Assembly: GCF_026341515.1 (NCBI RefSeq)
Contig: NZ_JAPEOK010000001.1
Location: forward strand, 6,634,001-6,698,000
Direction: 5' to 3'
Source of the DNA: Streptomyces sp. NBC_00878
GTDB lineage: Bacteria > Actinomycetota > Actinomycetes > Streptomycetales > Streptomycetaceae
DNA: 64,000 nt
The notes beneath the pieces were generated by a model. That model worked only from the letters and a program-made list of their open reading frames with translations, was not told the origin of the DNA and ran no database searches. This document shows positions 50,661 through 60,344 of this stretch, piece by piece. Position 1 is the first letter of the stretch, and each line of letters opens with the position of its first letter. Both the position numbers and the translations under genes were made by a program.

Positions 50661-51674
50661 TCACGCGGTCGTTCGGCGGGCCGTGCTCGACCGCACGGTC
50701 AGCCGTGGTGACAGCAGGGTCGCCTCCGGTACGGCAGAGGCGCCGCCGAGCTTCCTCATCAGCAGTTCCACCGCTCCGGCGCCCACCTCGGCGGTCGGCA
50801 GATCGATCGAGGTGACGGGGACGCGGGCCCGCTCGGCCACCTCGTCCGGGCAGATCGCCGTCACCGACAGATCCCCGGGCACCCGTAGGCCGAGTGCCTC
50901 GAACGCGTCGATCAGCGGCTCCAGGACCGGCTCGTTGTGCACCACGACACCCGTCAACGCGGGCCGCTCCCGCAGGAGTTGCTCGGCGACCTGACGGGCC
51001 GCCGCGGGCGCCGCCTCGCACGGGTGCACCGAGGAGGACAGCCCGCCCCGGTCGGCCGCGGCCGTGAAACCCTGGACCACCCGCTGGGCGAACCCCGTCT
51101 CCCGTACGTACACCTCGGGCGGTGAGCCCACCAGGCCGATCACCCGGTGTCCGAGGCCCGCCAGATGCTCGACGCACAGTTCGCCCGCCGCCGTGAAGTC
51201 CAGGTCTATGCAGGTCAGCCCGGCGGGCTCGGCCGGGAAGCCGATGAGTACCGACGGCCGGTCCAGGGCGCGCAGCAACGGCAGCCGCCGGTCGTGGAGT
51301 TGGACGTCCATCACGATCAGCGCGTCCACGAGGGCCGTGTCCGCGACCCGCCGCAGCCCCTCCTCGCCCTCCTCCTGCGTGAGCAGCAGTACGTCGTGGT
51401 CGTGCCGGCGCGCGGCCGTCACCACGGACACCGCGAACTGCATCACCACCGGCACATGGATGCCGGCCCGTAACGGCACCACCAGCGCGAGCACGTTCGA
51501 CCGACTGCTCGCGAGGGCCCGGGCGCCCGCGTGCGGCCGGTAGCCCAGTTCGCGGATGCTGTCCTCGATGCGCTGCCGGGTCTCCTCGGAGATCGGGCGC
51601 TTGCCGCTCAGCGCGTACGAGACGGTACTGGCGGACACCCCCGCGTGCCGTGCCACGTCGGTGATCTTCACCAT
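50661..51674 (-). CDS. LacI-family sugar-responsive repressor
   Basis: A 337-residue repressor. The N-terminal helix-turn-helix and hinge (KITDVARHAGVSASTVSYALSGKRPISEETRQRIEDSIRELGYRPHAGARALAS) are canonical, followed by a periplasmic-binding-protein-like effector domain. The gene is the last of a five-gene minus-strand operon and starts two bases after the GH31 stop (start 51674, AGGAG 11 bases upstream). It should bind the two palindromes at 57162-57202 ahead of the operon and be released by the imported sugar or its product. Confidence 0.93.
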   Translation of the reverse strand: MVKITDVARHAGVSASTVSYALSGKRPISEETRQRIEDSIRELGYRPHAGARALASSRSNVLALVVPLRAGIHVPVVMQFAVSVVTAARRHDHDVLLLTQEEGEEGLRRVADTALVDALIVMDVQLHDRRLPLLRALDRPSVLIGFPAEPAGLTCIDLDFTAAGELCVEHLAGLGHRVIGLVGSPPEVYVRETGFAQRVVQGFTAAADRGGLSSSVHPCEAAPAAARQVAEQLLRERPALTGVVVHNEPVLEPLIDAFEALGLRVPGDLSVTAICPDEVAERARVPVTSIDLPTAEVGAGAVELLMRKLGGASAVPEATLLSPRLTVRSSTARRTTA

Positions 51675-51676
51675 GC

Positions 51677-53959
51677 TCAGCCCCGCTCCTGCGCGGCTGC
51701 CGGCTCGGGTCCCAGGTCGAGGGAGAGGAACCCGGTCCCGGCCTTCGCCCGCGCCACCCGTTCTCCTGCCGCCAGCGCCCAGGGCGCCGACGGGTCGCTC
51801 GACGAGGCCCGCAGGGTGTCCCCCTCGCGTACGACGGTGAAGGTCACGCCGTCCACGGGCACCGTGACCTGCGCGCCGTGATCGAGCCCGTACGCGTGCA
51901 GGGTCACGCCGTCCGCGTACGGATAGTCCGGCCGGTCGTCCACGGCTCCCACCGGGATCACCGCGCCCGGCCTGACCAGCAGCGGCACGCTGGAGAAGCC
52001 GTGCTTCTCGCGGACCCAGCGCGGACCGGTCACCGGCCGGCCGCTGAGGAAGTGCGTCCAGGTGCCCTCGGGCACGTAGTACGAGACGTCCCCCTCGTCG
52101 GAGAACACCGGGGCGACCAGCAGGTCCGGGCCGAGCATGTACTGCCGTTCCAGGTGCGCGCACCCGGGGTCGTCCGGGAACTCCAGGAGCATCGCGCGCA
52201 TCATCGGCACCCCCTCCGCGTGCGCGGTGCGGGCGGCCTCGTACAGATACGGCATGAGGCGCAGCTTCAGCCGGGTGAACAGGCGCAGGACGTCCACGGC
52301 CTCCTCGTCGAAGAGCCATGGCACCCGGTAGGAGGAGCTGCCGTGCAGGCGGCTGTGCGAGGAGAGCATGCCGAAGGCGAGCCACCGTTTGAACAGGGCC
52401 GGTGTCGGGGTGCCCTCGAAGCCGCCGATGTCGTGGCTCCAGTAGCCGAACCCGGACAGGCCGAGCGACAGGCCGCCGCGCAGCGACTCGGCCATCGACT
52501 CGTACGTCGCCTCGCAGTCGCCGCCCCAGTGCACGGGGAACTTCTGGCTGCCGGCGGTCGCCGAGCGCGCGAAGACGACGGCCTCCGCCTCGCCCCGGTG
52601 CTTGCGCAGCACGTCGAAGACGGTCCGGTTGTAGAGGTAGGTGTAGTAGTTGTGCATCCGCTCGGGGTCGCCGCCGTCCGCGTACGCCACGTCGAGCGGG
52701 ACCCGCTCCCCGAAGTCGGTCTTGAAGCAGTCGACGCCCTGCGCGAGCAGCGCCTCCAGCTTCGACGCGTACCAGTCGCGGGCGGCCTCACTGGTGAAGT
52801 CGACCAGTGCCATGCCCGGTTGCCACAGGTCCCACTGCCAGACGCTGCCGTCCGGCCGCTTCAGCAGGTGTCCGAGGGCCTTGCCCTCCGCGAACAGTGG
52901 TGAGCGCTGCGCGATGTACGGGTTGATCCAGACGCTGATGTGCAGCCCGCGCTCCTTGAGGCGGGCCAGCATCCCCTCCGGGTCCGGGAAGACCCGCGGA
53001 TCCCACTCGAAGTCGCACCAGTTGAACTCCCGCATCCAGAAACAGTCGAAGTGGAAGACGGAGAGCGGGAGTTCACGCTCCTTCATGCCGTCGATGAAGG
53101 AGGTCACGGTCGTCTCGTCGTACGACGTGGTGAAGGACGTCGACAGCCACAGCCCGAACGACCAGGCGGGCGGCAGCGCCGGACGGCCGGTGAGGGCCGT
53201 GTATTTGCGGATGATGTCCTTCGGGGTCGGGCCGTAGATGACGTAGTACGTCAACTTCTGTGTCTCGGCGCTGAATTGGACCCGGGACACCGTTTCCGAG
53301 CCGACCTCGAACGACACCCTGCCCGGATGGTCGACGAACACGCCGTAGCCCGCGTCCGTCAGATAGAACGGCACGTTCTTGTACGCCTGTTCCGTGGCCG
53401 TGCCCCCGTCGGCGTTCCACATGTCGACGACCTGGCCGTTCTTGACGAGCGGCCCGAAGCGCTCGCCGAGTCCGTAGACCTGTGTGCCCACACCGAGGTT
53501 GAGCTGCTCGCGCAGATAGTGGCCGCCCGTGCCCGAGTCCCGCATGATGCCCATGCCCTTGGCGCCGCTGGTGGTCAGCGTGCGGCCGTCGGCGAGGAAG
53601 TCGACGTGCCAGGGTCCGGTGCGGCTCACTCGCACGGACAAGGCGCCCGCGGTGAGGGTCGCGGACTCCTCGTCGTACTCGGCGTGCGCTGCGAACTCCT
53701 CCCTCCCCAGCTCGAATTGGGGCCCGCGCGACTCCTCGCCCTCGAAGTGCGTGAACGTGACGCCGATGACGTCCGGCATCGGCGCGTGCGCGCTGATCGT
53801 CACGACCGGTCCCTTCAGCAGGTCGCCGCGGTGGCGGATGGGCTGGGTCGGCGCGTGGATCTCCAACGCGCCCTGCCCGGCGGTCACATCGAGGACCTCG
53901 ACCGGATGGGCCGCGCTCACGCCGTCGCGCAGCAACCAGTAGCCGTCGGTGAACTTCAC
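51677..53959 (-). CDS. alpha-xylosidase, glycoside hydrolase family 31
   Basis: A 760-residue cytoplasmic GH31 enzyme of the YicI type, releasing alpha-xylose from the non-reducing end of xylose-containing oligosaccharides. The MKFTDGYWLLRDGV beginning is typical of YicI. The nucleophile is Asp415 in KTDFGE and the acid/base is Asp481 in HWGGDCEATYESMAES; both are one position from YicI Asp416 and Asp482. Start GTG 53959 follows AAGGGG. It lies 34 bases after the second permease gene and just before lacI. Isoprimeverose or xyloglucan fragments are the expected substrates; an alpha-glucosidase activity is possible but the KTDFGE context favours xylosidase. No signal peptide, so substrates come through the ABC importer. 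Confidence 0.9.
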   Translation of the reverse strand: MKFTDGYWLLRDGVSAAHPVEVLDVTAGQGALEIHAPTQPIRHRGDLLKGPVVTISAHAPMPDVIGVTFTHFEGEESRGPQFELGREEFAAHAEYDEESATLTAGALSVRVSRTGPWHVDFLADGRTLTTSGAKGMGIMRDSGTGGHYLREQLNLGVGTQVYGLGERFGPLVKNGQVVDMWNADGGTATEQAYKNVPFYLTDAGYGVFVDHPGRVSFEVGSETVSRVQFSAETQKLTYYVIYGPTPKDIIRKYTALTGRPALPPAWSFGLWLSTSFTTSYDETTVTSFIDGMKERELPLSVFHFDCFWMREFNWCDFEWDPRVFPDPEGMLARLKERGLHISVWINPYIAQRSPLFAEGKALGHLLKRPDGSVWQWDLWQPGMALVDFTSEAARDWYASKLEALLAQGVDCFKTDFGERVPLDVAYADGGDPERMHNYYTYLYNRTVFDVLRKHRGEAEAVVFARSATAGSQKFPVHWGGDCEATYESMAESLRGGLSLGLSGFGYWSHDIGGFEGTPTPALFKRWLAFGMLSSHSRLHGSSSYRVPWLFDEEAVDVLRLFTRLKLRLMPYLYEAARTAHAEGVPMMRAMLLEFPDDPGCAHLERQYMLGPDLLVAPVFSDEGDVSYYVPEGTWTHFLSGRPVTGPRWVREKHGFSSVPLLVRPGAVIPVGAVDDRPDYPYADGVTLHAYGLDHGAQVTVPVDGVTFTVVREGDTLRASSSDPSAPWALAAGERVARAKAGTGFLSLDLGPEPAAAQERG

Positions 53960-53993
53960 ACGCACACCCCTTACTCGACCGCGCTCAGGGCGG

Positions 53994-54815
53994 TCACTTG
54001 AGCGCTCCCACGGCGATGCCGCGGGTGAGCGTCCGCTGGAAGACAAGGAAGAAGACAAGAGCGGGCAGGACGCCCAGAAGCGCGGCAGCGTTCGTCATCG
54101 TGGCGTCCATCAGGCGCTGGCCCTGGAGGACGCCGAGGGCCACCGACACGGTCTGGTTGTCGTTGGAGATCAGCATGACCAGGGGGAGCAGGAACTCGTT
54201 CCAGGTCCAGATGAAGAAGAAGACGAGGAGTACGCCGATGGTGGGGCGGCTGACCGGCACCACGATCCGCCACAGCACCTGCCACTTGTTCGCCCCGTCG
54301 ATCCGGGCGGCCTCGATGATCTCGCGCGGGAACTGTCCGAGGACGGAGGCGAGGAGATACGTGCCGAAGGCGGCCTGGATCACGGTGAAGACGATGATCA
54401 CGCTCAGTCTGGTGTCGTACAGGCCGACTTCCTTGCTCAGGTAGTAGACCGGGTAGACCAGCGCCTCCTGCGGCAGCATGTTCGCGAGCACGAAGAAGGC
54501 GAGCACCCAGGTGCGGCCCTTGATGCGGCCGATGCCGATCGCGTACGCGTTGAGGACCGACAGGACGACGGCGCCCAGGGCCACCGACCCGCTGATGAGG
54601 ACCGAGTTGACCAGCTTCTGCCCGAAGTCGACGCGCTCCCAGAAGTCCTTCAGACCGTCGAGGTAGACGCCCTCGGGAAGGCTGAGCGGGCCGTTCGACG
54701 AGTACTCGGCGGGCGACTTCACCGCGTTGACGGCGACGATCAGGAAGGGCAGGACCATGAAGAGGGCGCCGATGAACAGGGCGATGAGGACGGGATAGCG
54801 GCGTAGGGCGGTCAC
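53994..54815 (-). CDS. sugar ABC transporter permease (MalG-like) of the xyloside operon
   Basis: A 273-residue CUT1 permease with six helices. The EAA loop is QFPREIIEAARIDGANKWQVLWRIVVPVSRP. GTG 54815 overlaps the stop of the preceding permease (GTGA). It is followed by the alpha-xylosidase gene. The frame continuing upstream of 54815 is a shadow of the other permease gene. Confidence 0.93.
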   Translation of the reverse strand: MTALRRYPVLIALFIGALFMVLPFLIVAVNAVKSPAEYSSNGPLSLPEGVYLDGLKDFWERVDFGQKLVNSVLISGSVALGAVVLSVLNAYAIGIGRIKGRTWVLAFFVLANMLPQEALVYPVYYLSKEVGLYDTRLSVIIVFTVIQAAFGTYLLASVLGQFPREIIEAARIDGANKWQVLWRIVVPVSRPTIGVLLVFFFIWTWNEFLLPLVMLISNDNQTVSVALGVLQGQRLMDATMTNAAALLGVLPALVFFLVFQRTLTRGIAVGALK

Positions 54816-55816
54816 ACTCGGAGCCCTTCCTCGGCGTCTTCGGCGCGGGTCTGGAGCTTCAGTCCCGCGAGGGCGAGGACGAGGATGATCACGGTCAGGA
54901 CCGTGGAGATCGCCGCTCCGTAGCCCACCTGCGTCTTCTCGAAGAAGGTGGTGAAGGAGAAGTAGGAGGGGACGTTCGTGGTGCCGCCGGGCCCGCCCTT
55001 CGTGAGTACGTACACCGCCCCGAACACCTTGAGCGCGGCGATCGTGCACCACAGGAGCACGACGTAGATCTCGGGCCTGATCTGCGGCAGCGTGATGTGC
55101 CAGAACCGCCGCCACCAGCCGGCGCCGTCCAGTTCGGCGGCCTCGTACAGCTGCGGGTCGACGCGTTGCAGGCCCGCCATGAAGACGACGAGCGGGAAGC
55201 CGAGCTGCACCCAGACCATCACGCCCATGACGGTGTAGAGGGCGAGGTCGGGGTCGCCGAGCCAGTCCTGTTGGAGGCTGCCGAGGCCGATGGCCTTCAG
55301 GAGCTCGTTCAGCGAGCCGTTCTCCGGCGCGAGGATCCAGCTCCACACGATGCCCGCGACCGCGATCGGCAGGACCTGCGGCAGATAGAAGCAGGCCCGC
55401 AGCACGGCGACCGTCCTGCTGCCGAAGTGCTTGCCGACGAAGTCGAACAGGGCGGCGGCCAGGACGAGTCCGACGACGGTCGGTACGGCCGCCATCGCCA
55501 CGACCATGAACAGGCTGTGCCGGAAGGACGCCCAGAACTCCGAATCGTCCATCAGCTCCCGGTAGTTGGCGAGCCCGGTCCACTTCGGGGAACCGACGCC
55601 CTGCCACTCGGTGAAGCTCACGCCCGTGTTCATCAGGAACGGCACGACGATGATGGCGAAGAAGGCGAGCACTCCGGGGAGCAGGAACAGCGCGTACGAG
55701 TCGCGGGGTCGGCGCGGGTGTTTCGCGTGTTGATGCGCTTCGACGATCCGGCCTCCTTTGAACCGGCCGCCCCCGAACCGGCCGCCCCTGCCGCGCCGTT
55801 CGACCGTGACCGTCAT
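54812..55816 (-). CDS. sugar ABC transporter permease (MalF-like) of the xyloside operon
   Basis: A 334-residue CUT1 permease. The N-terminal 40 residues are Arg/Gly-rich with repeated GGRF units; helices begin at YALFLLPGVLAFFAIIVVPFL. The EAA loop is QLYEAAELDGAGWWRRFWHITLP. Start ATG 55816 overlaps the binding-protein stop (ATGA). Normal length, without the inserted domain seen in the permease at 24812-26164. Confidence 0.93.
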   Translation of the reverse strand: MTVTVERRGRGGRFGGGRFKGGRIVEAHQHAKHPRRPRDSYALFLLPGVLAFFAIIVVPFLMNTGVSFTEWQGVGSPKWTGLANYRELMDDSEFWASFRHSLFMVVAMAAVPTVVGLVLAAALFDFVGKHFGSRTVAVLRACFYLPQVLPIAVAGIVWSWILAPENGSLNELLKAIGLGSLQQDWLGDPDLALYTVMGVMVWVQLGFPLVVFMAGLQRVDPQLYEAAELDGAGWWRRFWHITLPQIRPEIYVVLLWCTIAALKVFGAVYVLTKGGPGGTTNVPSYFSFTTFFEKTQVGYGAAISTVLTVIILVLALAGLKLQTRAEDAEEGLRV

Positions 55817-57111
55817 GGGGCCTGTACGCCCTTGTCGTACGCCTCCCGCACCGCGTCCAGGTAGGCGTCCGGTTTCGCGGTGCCCGTGATCAGCTTCTGG
55901 GTCTCGGAGACGAGCACGTCGTAGAAGCCGGCGACCGGCCAGTCGGGGTAGAACGCCAGACCGTCCCGCTCGGCGAGGGTGTTGAAGTTGGCGATGAGGT
56001 CCTTGGACCGCGGGTCGGTGATGGCGGCCGGGTCGGCGGCCACCGGGATGCCGCCCTTGTTGCCGAGCAGGTTCTGGATCTTCTTCGACATGGTGATGTC
56101 GATGAAGTCGTACGCCAGGTCCTTGTTCTCGGCGCCCTTGGGGACCACCCAGAGGTTGCCGCCGGAGCCGAGCGTCATGTTCGAGCCGGGCCACAGGAAG
56201 GTGCCCCAGTCGACCTTGCTCTCCGCGACGAAGCGGCCGTACCACCAGCTGCCCGAGAACAGGATGGGACTCTTGCCCTGGATGAAGGAGACCCCGGCGT
56301 CCTCCGCCTTCGTACCGGTGGACTTCTCGCTGATGTAGCCCTTCTTCACCCAGTCCGCGAAGGTCTCCGCGCCGTACGTCCAGGCGGCGTCGTGGAAGTC
56401 GGGCTTGCCCTTGTAGAGCTCGTACGAGTCCACCCAGGCGCGGTCGGCCTTCGACAGGGCCAGCTGGTAGAGGTACTGCTGGGCCACGTACTCGGCGCCC
56501 GCGTTGGCGAGCGGGGTGATGCCCTCGTCGACGAACCTGTCCATGGCGGCGGTCAGTTCGTCGAAGGTCTTCGGCTCGGCGATCCCGTACTTCTTGAAGA
56601 GGTCCTTGTTGTAGAACACCATCGTGTACTCGGCGTAGTTGGGGATCCCGTACCACTTCCCGGAACCCATCACGCCCTTGGCGTCGTACTGGCTCGTGGT
56701 CCGCACACCGGCGCTGAGCTTCTTGTCCCAGCCGCGCTTGGTGGCCTCCGCGGTCAGGTCGGTGAGAAGCCCCTGCTGGGAGAGGTGTCCGGCCGTCGCG
56801 TTGCCCTTGTTGTACTCCATGAGGTCGGGCGCGTCGTTGGAGTTGAGGACCATCGGGGCCGTCTTCTGGATCTGTTCGAAGCCCTTCTCCTCGAACTTCA
56901 CCTCGACGCCCGGATGGGTCCTCTCGAACTCCTTGATGGCCTCGTTCCAGGCCAGGCCCATCGCGCTGTCGGGCCCCTCGTAGTGCCACAGCTTGAGCGT
57001 CTTCCCGTCGGCGGATCCGCTGCCGGAGCCGCCGCCGCAGGAGGCCAGCAGCAGGGTTCCGCTCAGCACCGCCGCAGCCGTCGCCAGCACACGCCTTCGT
57101 GTCGTCGACAT
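55813..57111 (-). CDS. sugar-binding lipoprotein of the xyloside importer
   Basis: A 432-residue family-1 solute-binding lipoprotein. A twin-Arg-like start MSTTRRRVLATAAAVLSGTLLLASC has the lipobox ending in Cys25, followed by a Gly/Ser linker and the binding fold (TLKLWHYEGPDSAMGLAWNEAIKEFERTHPG). Start ATG 57111 has GGAGG seven bases upstream. First gene of the operon; no ATPase gene is present, so a shared MsiK-type ATPase is expected. The LacI-type palindromes lie 50-90 bases upstream of the start. Confidence 0.94.
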   Translation of the reverse strand: MSTTRRRVLATAAAVLSGTLLLASCGGGSGSGSADGKTLKLWHYEGPDSAMGLAWNEAIKEFERTHPGVEVKFEEKGFEQIQKTAPMVLNSNDAPDLMEYNKGNATAGHLSQQGLLTDLTAEATKRGWDKKLSAGVRTTSQYDAKGVMGSGKWYGIPNYAEYTMVFYNKDLFKKYGIAEPKTFDELTAAMDRFVDEGITPLANAGAEYVAQQYLYQLALSKADRAWVDSYELYKGKPDFHDAAWTYGAETFADWVKKGYISEKSTGTKAEDAGVSFIQGKSPILFSGSWWYGRFVAESKVDWGTFLWPGSNMTLGSGGNLWVVPKGAENKDLAYDFIDITMSKKIQNLLGNKGGIPVAADPAAITDPRSKDLIANFNTLAERDGLAFYPDWPVAGFYDVLVSETQKLITGTAKPDAYLDAVREAYDKGVQAP

Positions 57112-57161
57112 CCAGTGCCTCCAGGGGAGTCGGATGGGGTATCGGGACCTCACGCAGCGTT

Positions 57162-57179
57162 CATCGAATCGATTCGATG
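57162..57179. promoter_or_regulatory. LacI-type operator 1
   Basis: catcgaatcgattcgatg is a perfect 18-base palindrome 50 bases upstream of the binding-protein start. Confidence 0.85.
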
Positions 57180-57184
57180 CGTGA

Positions 57185-57202
57185 CGTCGAAGCGCTTCGA
57201 CG
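57185..57202. promoter_or_regulatory. LacI-type operator 2
   Basis: cgtcgaagcgcttcgacg is a perfect 18-base palindrome whose centre is 23 bases from that of operator 1, about two helical turns. The central aagcgctt is typical of LacI-family sites, and the operon encodes such a repressor. Confidence 0.88.
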
Positions 57203-57310
57203 ATGGGAAGGTATGTGGGGGCTGCGGGCGCGTCAATGGGGTGCGCGTGAATTGGGCAGGGTTTCGTGAACGCGGGCGGCTGTTCGACGGGCCGAACGGA
57301 TGTGGACCTC

Positions 57311-58714
57311 TCAGCGGATGCCGTGGAACCTGGCCCCCGCCCCCAGCGCGGCCACACTCACGAAGGCGACGGCCAGCAGGTAGTACCCGGGCGAGACCTG
57401 TGAACCGGTCGCCGTCACCAGAGCCGCGGCGATGGTGGGAGTGAAGCCGCCGAAGACCGCGACGGTGGTGTTGTAGCTGAACGAGAGGCCGGTCGCGCGG
57501 GCCTCGGCCGGGAACGCGTCGGACATCACCGACGGCAGCGCTCCGAAGTAGGCCGCCTTCAGCAGGCCGAGGATCGCCATGCACAGCACGAGCGTCAGGA
57601 AGGACGGCGACCTGGTGAGCCAGAGGAACAGGGGTACGGCACTCGCGCCGATCAGCAGCGCGGCCGGGACCATGATCCGCAGCCGGCCGAACCGGTCGGC
57701 CAGCAGACCCACCACCGGCGTCCCGAACGTGAGGATCGCACCCGCGACGAACAGCGCCACGAACGACAGGGAGTCGTCCAGGCCCAGCTCCTTGATCCCG
57801 AAGGTCGGCAGGTACTGGAGGATGAAGTTCAGAGCCGTCGACACGACCAGGGCACCACCGGCGATCAGCAGGCCGCTCCAGTGATGACGAAAGACGGCGC
57901 GGATCGGCGACGGCGAAGGCGATGGCGACGGGCTCACCTGGCTCACCTGGCTCGTCGGGCTCACCGGCGACTCGTCGACGTACCGGCGGACGAAGTACCC
58001 GACCGGGCCGATCAGCAGGCCGAACACGAACGGCACCCGCCAGCCCCACGACGTCATCTGGTCCTCGGACAGCGTCGCGGTCAGCCCCGCGGCGAACGCG
58101 GCGGCCATCAGCGTCGACAGGCCCTGGCTCGCGAACTGGAAGCTGCCGAGGAAGCTCTTCCGCTGCTCGTTCCGCTCGACCAGGAACGAGGTGGCCGCCC
58201 CGAACTCCCCGCCCGCCGCGAAGCCCTGGACCAGCCGCGCGACCACGACGCCCAGCGGCGCGAGGATGCCGATGGCCGCGTACCCCGGCATGAACGCCAT
58301 CATCAGCGTGCCGACCACCATCAGCCGGATCGACAGCATCAGCGCCTTCTTGCGCCCGTGCCGGTCGGCGTACGCGCCGATCAGCAGACCCCCGATCGGC
58401 CGGATCAGGTACGTGATGCCGAACACCGCGTACGTCTGGACGAGTTGTACGCCCGGGTCATCGGCGGGGAAGAACGCCCGGCCTATGTACGAGGCCATCA
58501 GGGCGTACACCACGAGGTCGAACCATTCGAGGGCGTTGCCGATGCTGGCGGCGGCGACCGCCCGGCGGGTGGAGGAGCGCCCCGGGCCGGACGGCTCGGC
58601 GAGTGGGGCGGTCGGCGTCGGCCGGGAGGACTCGGCGGACTCGGCCGACTCGGCGGACCCGGCCGACTTGGCCGACTTGGCGGACCCGGCTTCCTGCGGG
58701 GAGATCTCGGTCAT
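57311..58714 (-). CDS. MHS-family (ProP/KgtP-like) proton symporter
   Basis: A 467-residue MFS transporter with 12 helices of the metabolite:H+ symporter branch (GNALEWFDLVVYALMASYIGRAFFP and IRPIGGLLIGAYADRHGRKKAL are its hallmark segments). The N-terminus has SAESAES repeats and the central loop SPSPSP repeats, both from short tandem codons. Its start overlaps the M20 peptidase stop (ATGA), so it is coupled to that enzyme and should import the enzyme's substrate or product. It is downstream of, and not coupled to, the sugar operon control region. Confidence 0.9.
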   Translation of the reverse strand: MTEISPQEAGSAKSAKSAGSAESAESAESSRPTPTAPLAEPSGPGRSSTRRAVAAASIGNALEWFDLVVYALMASYIGRAFFPADDPGVQLVQTYAVFGITYLIRPIGGLLIGAYADRHGRKKALMLSIRLMVVGTLMMAFMPGYAAIGILAPLGVVVARLVQGFAAGGEFGAATSFLVERNEQRKSFLGSFQFASQGLSTLMAAAFAAGLTATLSEDQMTSWGWRVPFVFGLLIGPVGYFVRRYVDESPVSPTSQVSQVSPSPSPSPSPIRAVFRHHWSGLLIAGGALVVSTALNFILQYLPTFGIKELGLDDSLSFVALFVAGAILTFGTPVVGLLADRFGRLRIMVPAALLIGASAVPLFLWLTRSPSFLTLVLCMAILGLLKAAYFGALPSVMSDAFPAEARATGLSFSYNTTVAVFGGFTPTIAAALVTATGSQVSPGYYLLAVAFVSVAALGAGARFHGIR

Positions 58715-60141
58715 CTGGGGGCCTCCGGGGACGGGGGGAGGGCGGCGGGGAGGGTGACGGGGAGCGGGTGGTCGGGCGTGGGGTTGCCCAGTGCGTGGAA
58801 GAGAGCGGTCGCCAGGACGACGCCCTCGCGGGCGATCGAGCCGAGCATGTGCTCGTCGGGGGCGTGCTGGAGACAGCCCGGGTACGAGTGCGGCAGCCAC
58901 AGCGTCGGCAGGCCGAGGACGTCGGTGAACACGTGGTTGGGGAGCGAGCCGCCGATGTTGGGGAGGACGGCGACGGGCCGGCCCGCGGCCTGTTCCAGGA
59001 CCTCCACGGCCCAGCCGACCCACGGGTCGTCGAGGGGCGTACGGCTCGCGGCGAAGTGGCTGCCGACGGTGACGCCGACCATGTCGTAGCCATGGGCGGC
59101 CAGGTGCCGGGTGACGACGTCCGTGACGCGGTCGACGTCCGTGCCGACGACGTACCGGAGTTGGAGAACGGCTCGTGCCCCGCCGGGTATCGCGTTGACG
59201 GGACGCTCGATGTCGGCCGCTCCGAGCGACAGGACCTCCAGGGTGTTCCAGGCGTAGAGCCGCTCGGCGGGGGTGAGTTCGGTCGCTCCCCAGCTCGCGT
59301 CGGGCAGGGGGTCGCCCGGGCTGTCGGCGACCGAGACCCCGGCGAGCGCCGTGCGGACGGCCTCGGGCAGTTCGGTCGGCAACAACTCCGGGACTCGTAT
59401 ACGGCCGTGCCCGTCGACGAGGGTCGAGATCGCGCCAGTCAGGGTCGTCGCGGGGTTGCGGAGGACACCGCCCCAGTTGCCCGAGTGGTACGCGTCCGGC
59501 CGCAGGTCGACGTCGAGTTGGAGCTGTACGCCGCCGCGCGAGCCGAGGAACAGGGTCGGGGTCGCCGCGTCCAGGCGGGGGCCGTCCGAGGCGACGAGCA
59601 CATCGGCGCGCAGCAACTCCCGGTGCGCGGCGGCGAATTCGGCGAGACCCGGCGAACCGATCTCCTCGCCGGTCTCGAAGAGGAAGGTCAGATTGAAGCC
59701 GAGTCGCCGCTGCTCGGCGAGGAGCAGCCGCAGTGCCGCGATGTTGACCAGGTGCTGTCCCTTGTTGTCGGCGCTCCCGCGGCCGTACCACCGGTCACCG
59801 TCCGCCGTCAGGGTCCATGGATCGCGGCCCTCGCTCCACTGCCCGGCGTGCCCGTCCACGACGTCGGCGTGTCCGTAGCAGAGCACGGTCGGCAGCTCGG
59901 GGTCCTCGACACGGCGGCCGACGAGGAAGGGGCCGCCGGACGGGTTCTCGGCCTCGGTCACCGAGCACCCGAGGTCGAGCAGGGCAGGTGTCAGTACTTC
60001 GTCGAGGTATGCCTTGACGGCAACGCCACGCTCGGGCCGGGAACTCTCGGTGGGGTACGCGACCATGGCGGCCAGCTCGTCGAAGTAGGCACCCGAGGTG
60101 GCGTACGCCTCGGCTTTACGGACCAGTTTCTCGGGGATCAC
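58711..60141 (-). CDS. M20-family metallopeptidase (dipeptidase/deacylase)
   Basis: A 476-residue two-zinc peptidase. Metal-site motifs are visible: CYGHADVVDGHAGQW (His and the catalytic Asp), GRGSADNKGQH (bridging Asp) and FLFETGEEIGSPG (catalytic and ligand Glu), then HAPDEHML near the end (last His). The central dimerisation domain is of the M20 dipeptidase type. Substrates of the family are dipeptides or N-acyl amino acids; this one cannot be narrowed. Start is GTG 60141 with an AGGAGA ten bases upstream. Forms a two-gene operon with the MHS transporter, divergent from a LysR gene. Confidence 0.9.
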   Translation of the reverse strand: MIPEKLVRKAEAYATSGAYFDELAAMVAYPTESSRPERGVAVKAYLDEVLTPALLDLGCSVTEAENPSGGPFLVGRRVEDPELPTVLCYGHADVVDGHAGQWSEGRDPWTLTADGDRWYGRGSADNKGQHLVNIAALRLLLAEQRRLGFNLTFLFETGEEIGSPGLAEFAAAHRELLRADVLVASDGPRLDAATPTLFLGSRGGVQLQLDVDLRPDAYHSGNWGGVLRNPATTLTGAISTLVDGHGRIRVPELLPTELPEAVRTALAGVSVADSPGDPLPDASWGATELTPAERLYAWNTLEVLSLGAADIERPVNAIPGGARAVLQLRYVVGTDVDRVTDVVTRHLAAHGYDMVGVTVGSHFAASRTPLDDPWVGWAVEVLEQAAGRPVAVLPNIGGSLPNHVFTDVLGLPTLWLPHSYPGCLQHAPDEHMLGSIAREGVVLATALFHALGNPTPDHPLPVTLPAALPPSPEAPR

Positions 60142-60344
60142 AGGGAGATTTCTCCTGAGGAACGCAGGGGAGGAGAAGGAGGAGGAGAAGGGGAGAGGGC
60201 GGTACGCGGAGACGCCGTGTTGGCTCAGCAGCGTAGAGCCGTTTTCGGTCGACGACCATTGCCGTTTGTGCCGCTCTGCGTTCTACTTTCAGCAACGCAG
60301 GAAAGGGTCGGAGGTCCGGCCGTGGGAATGGGGCCGGAGGTCCG

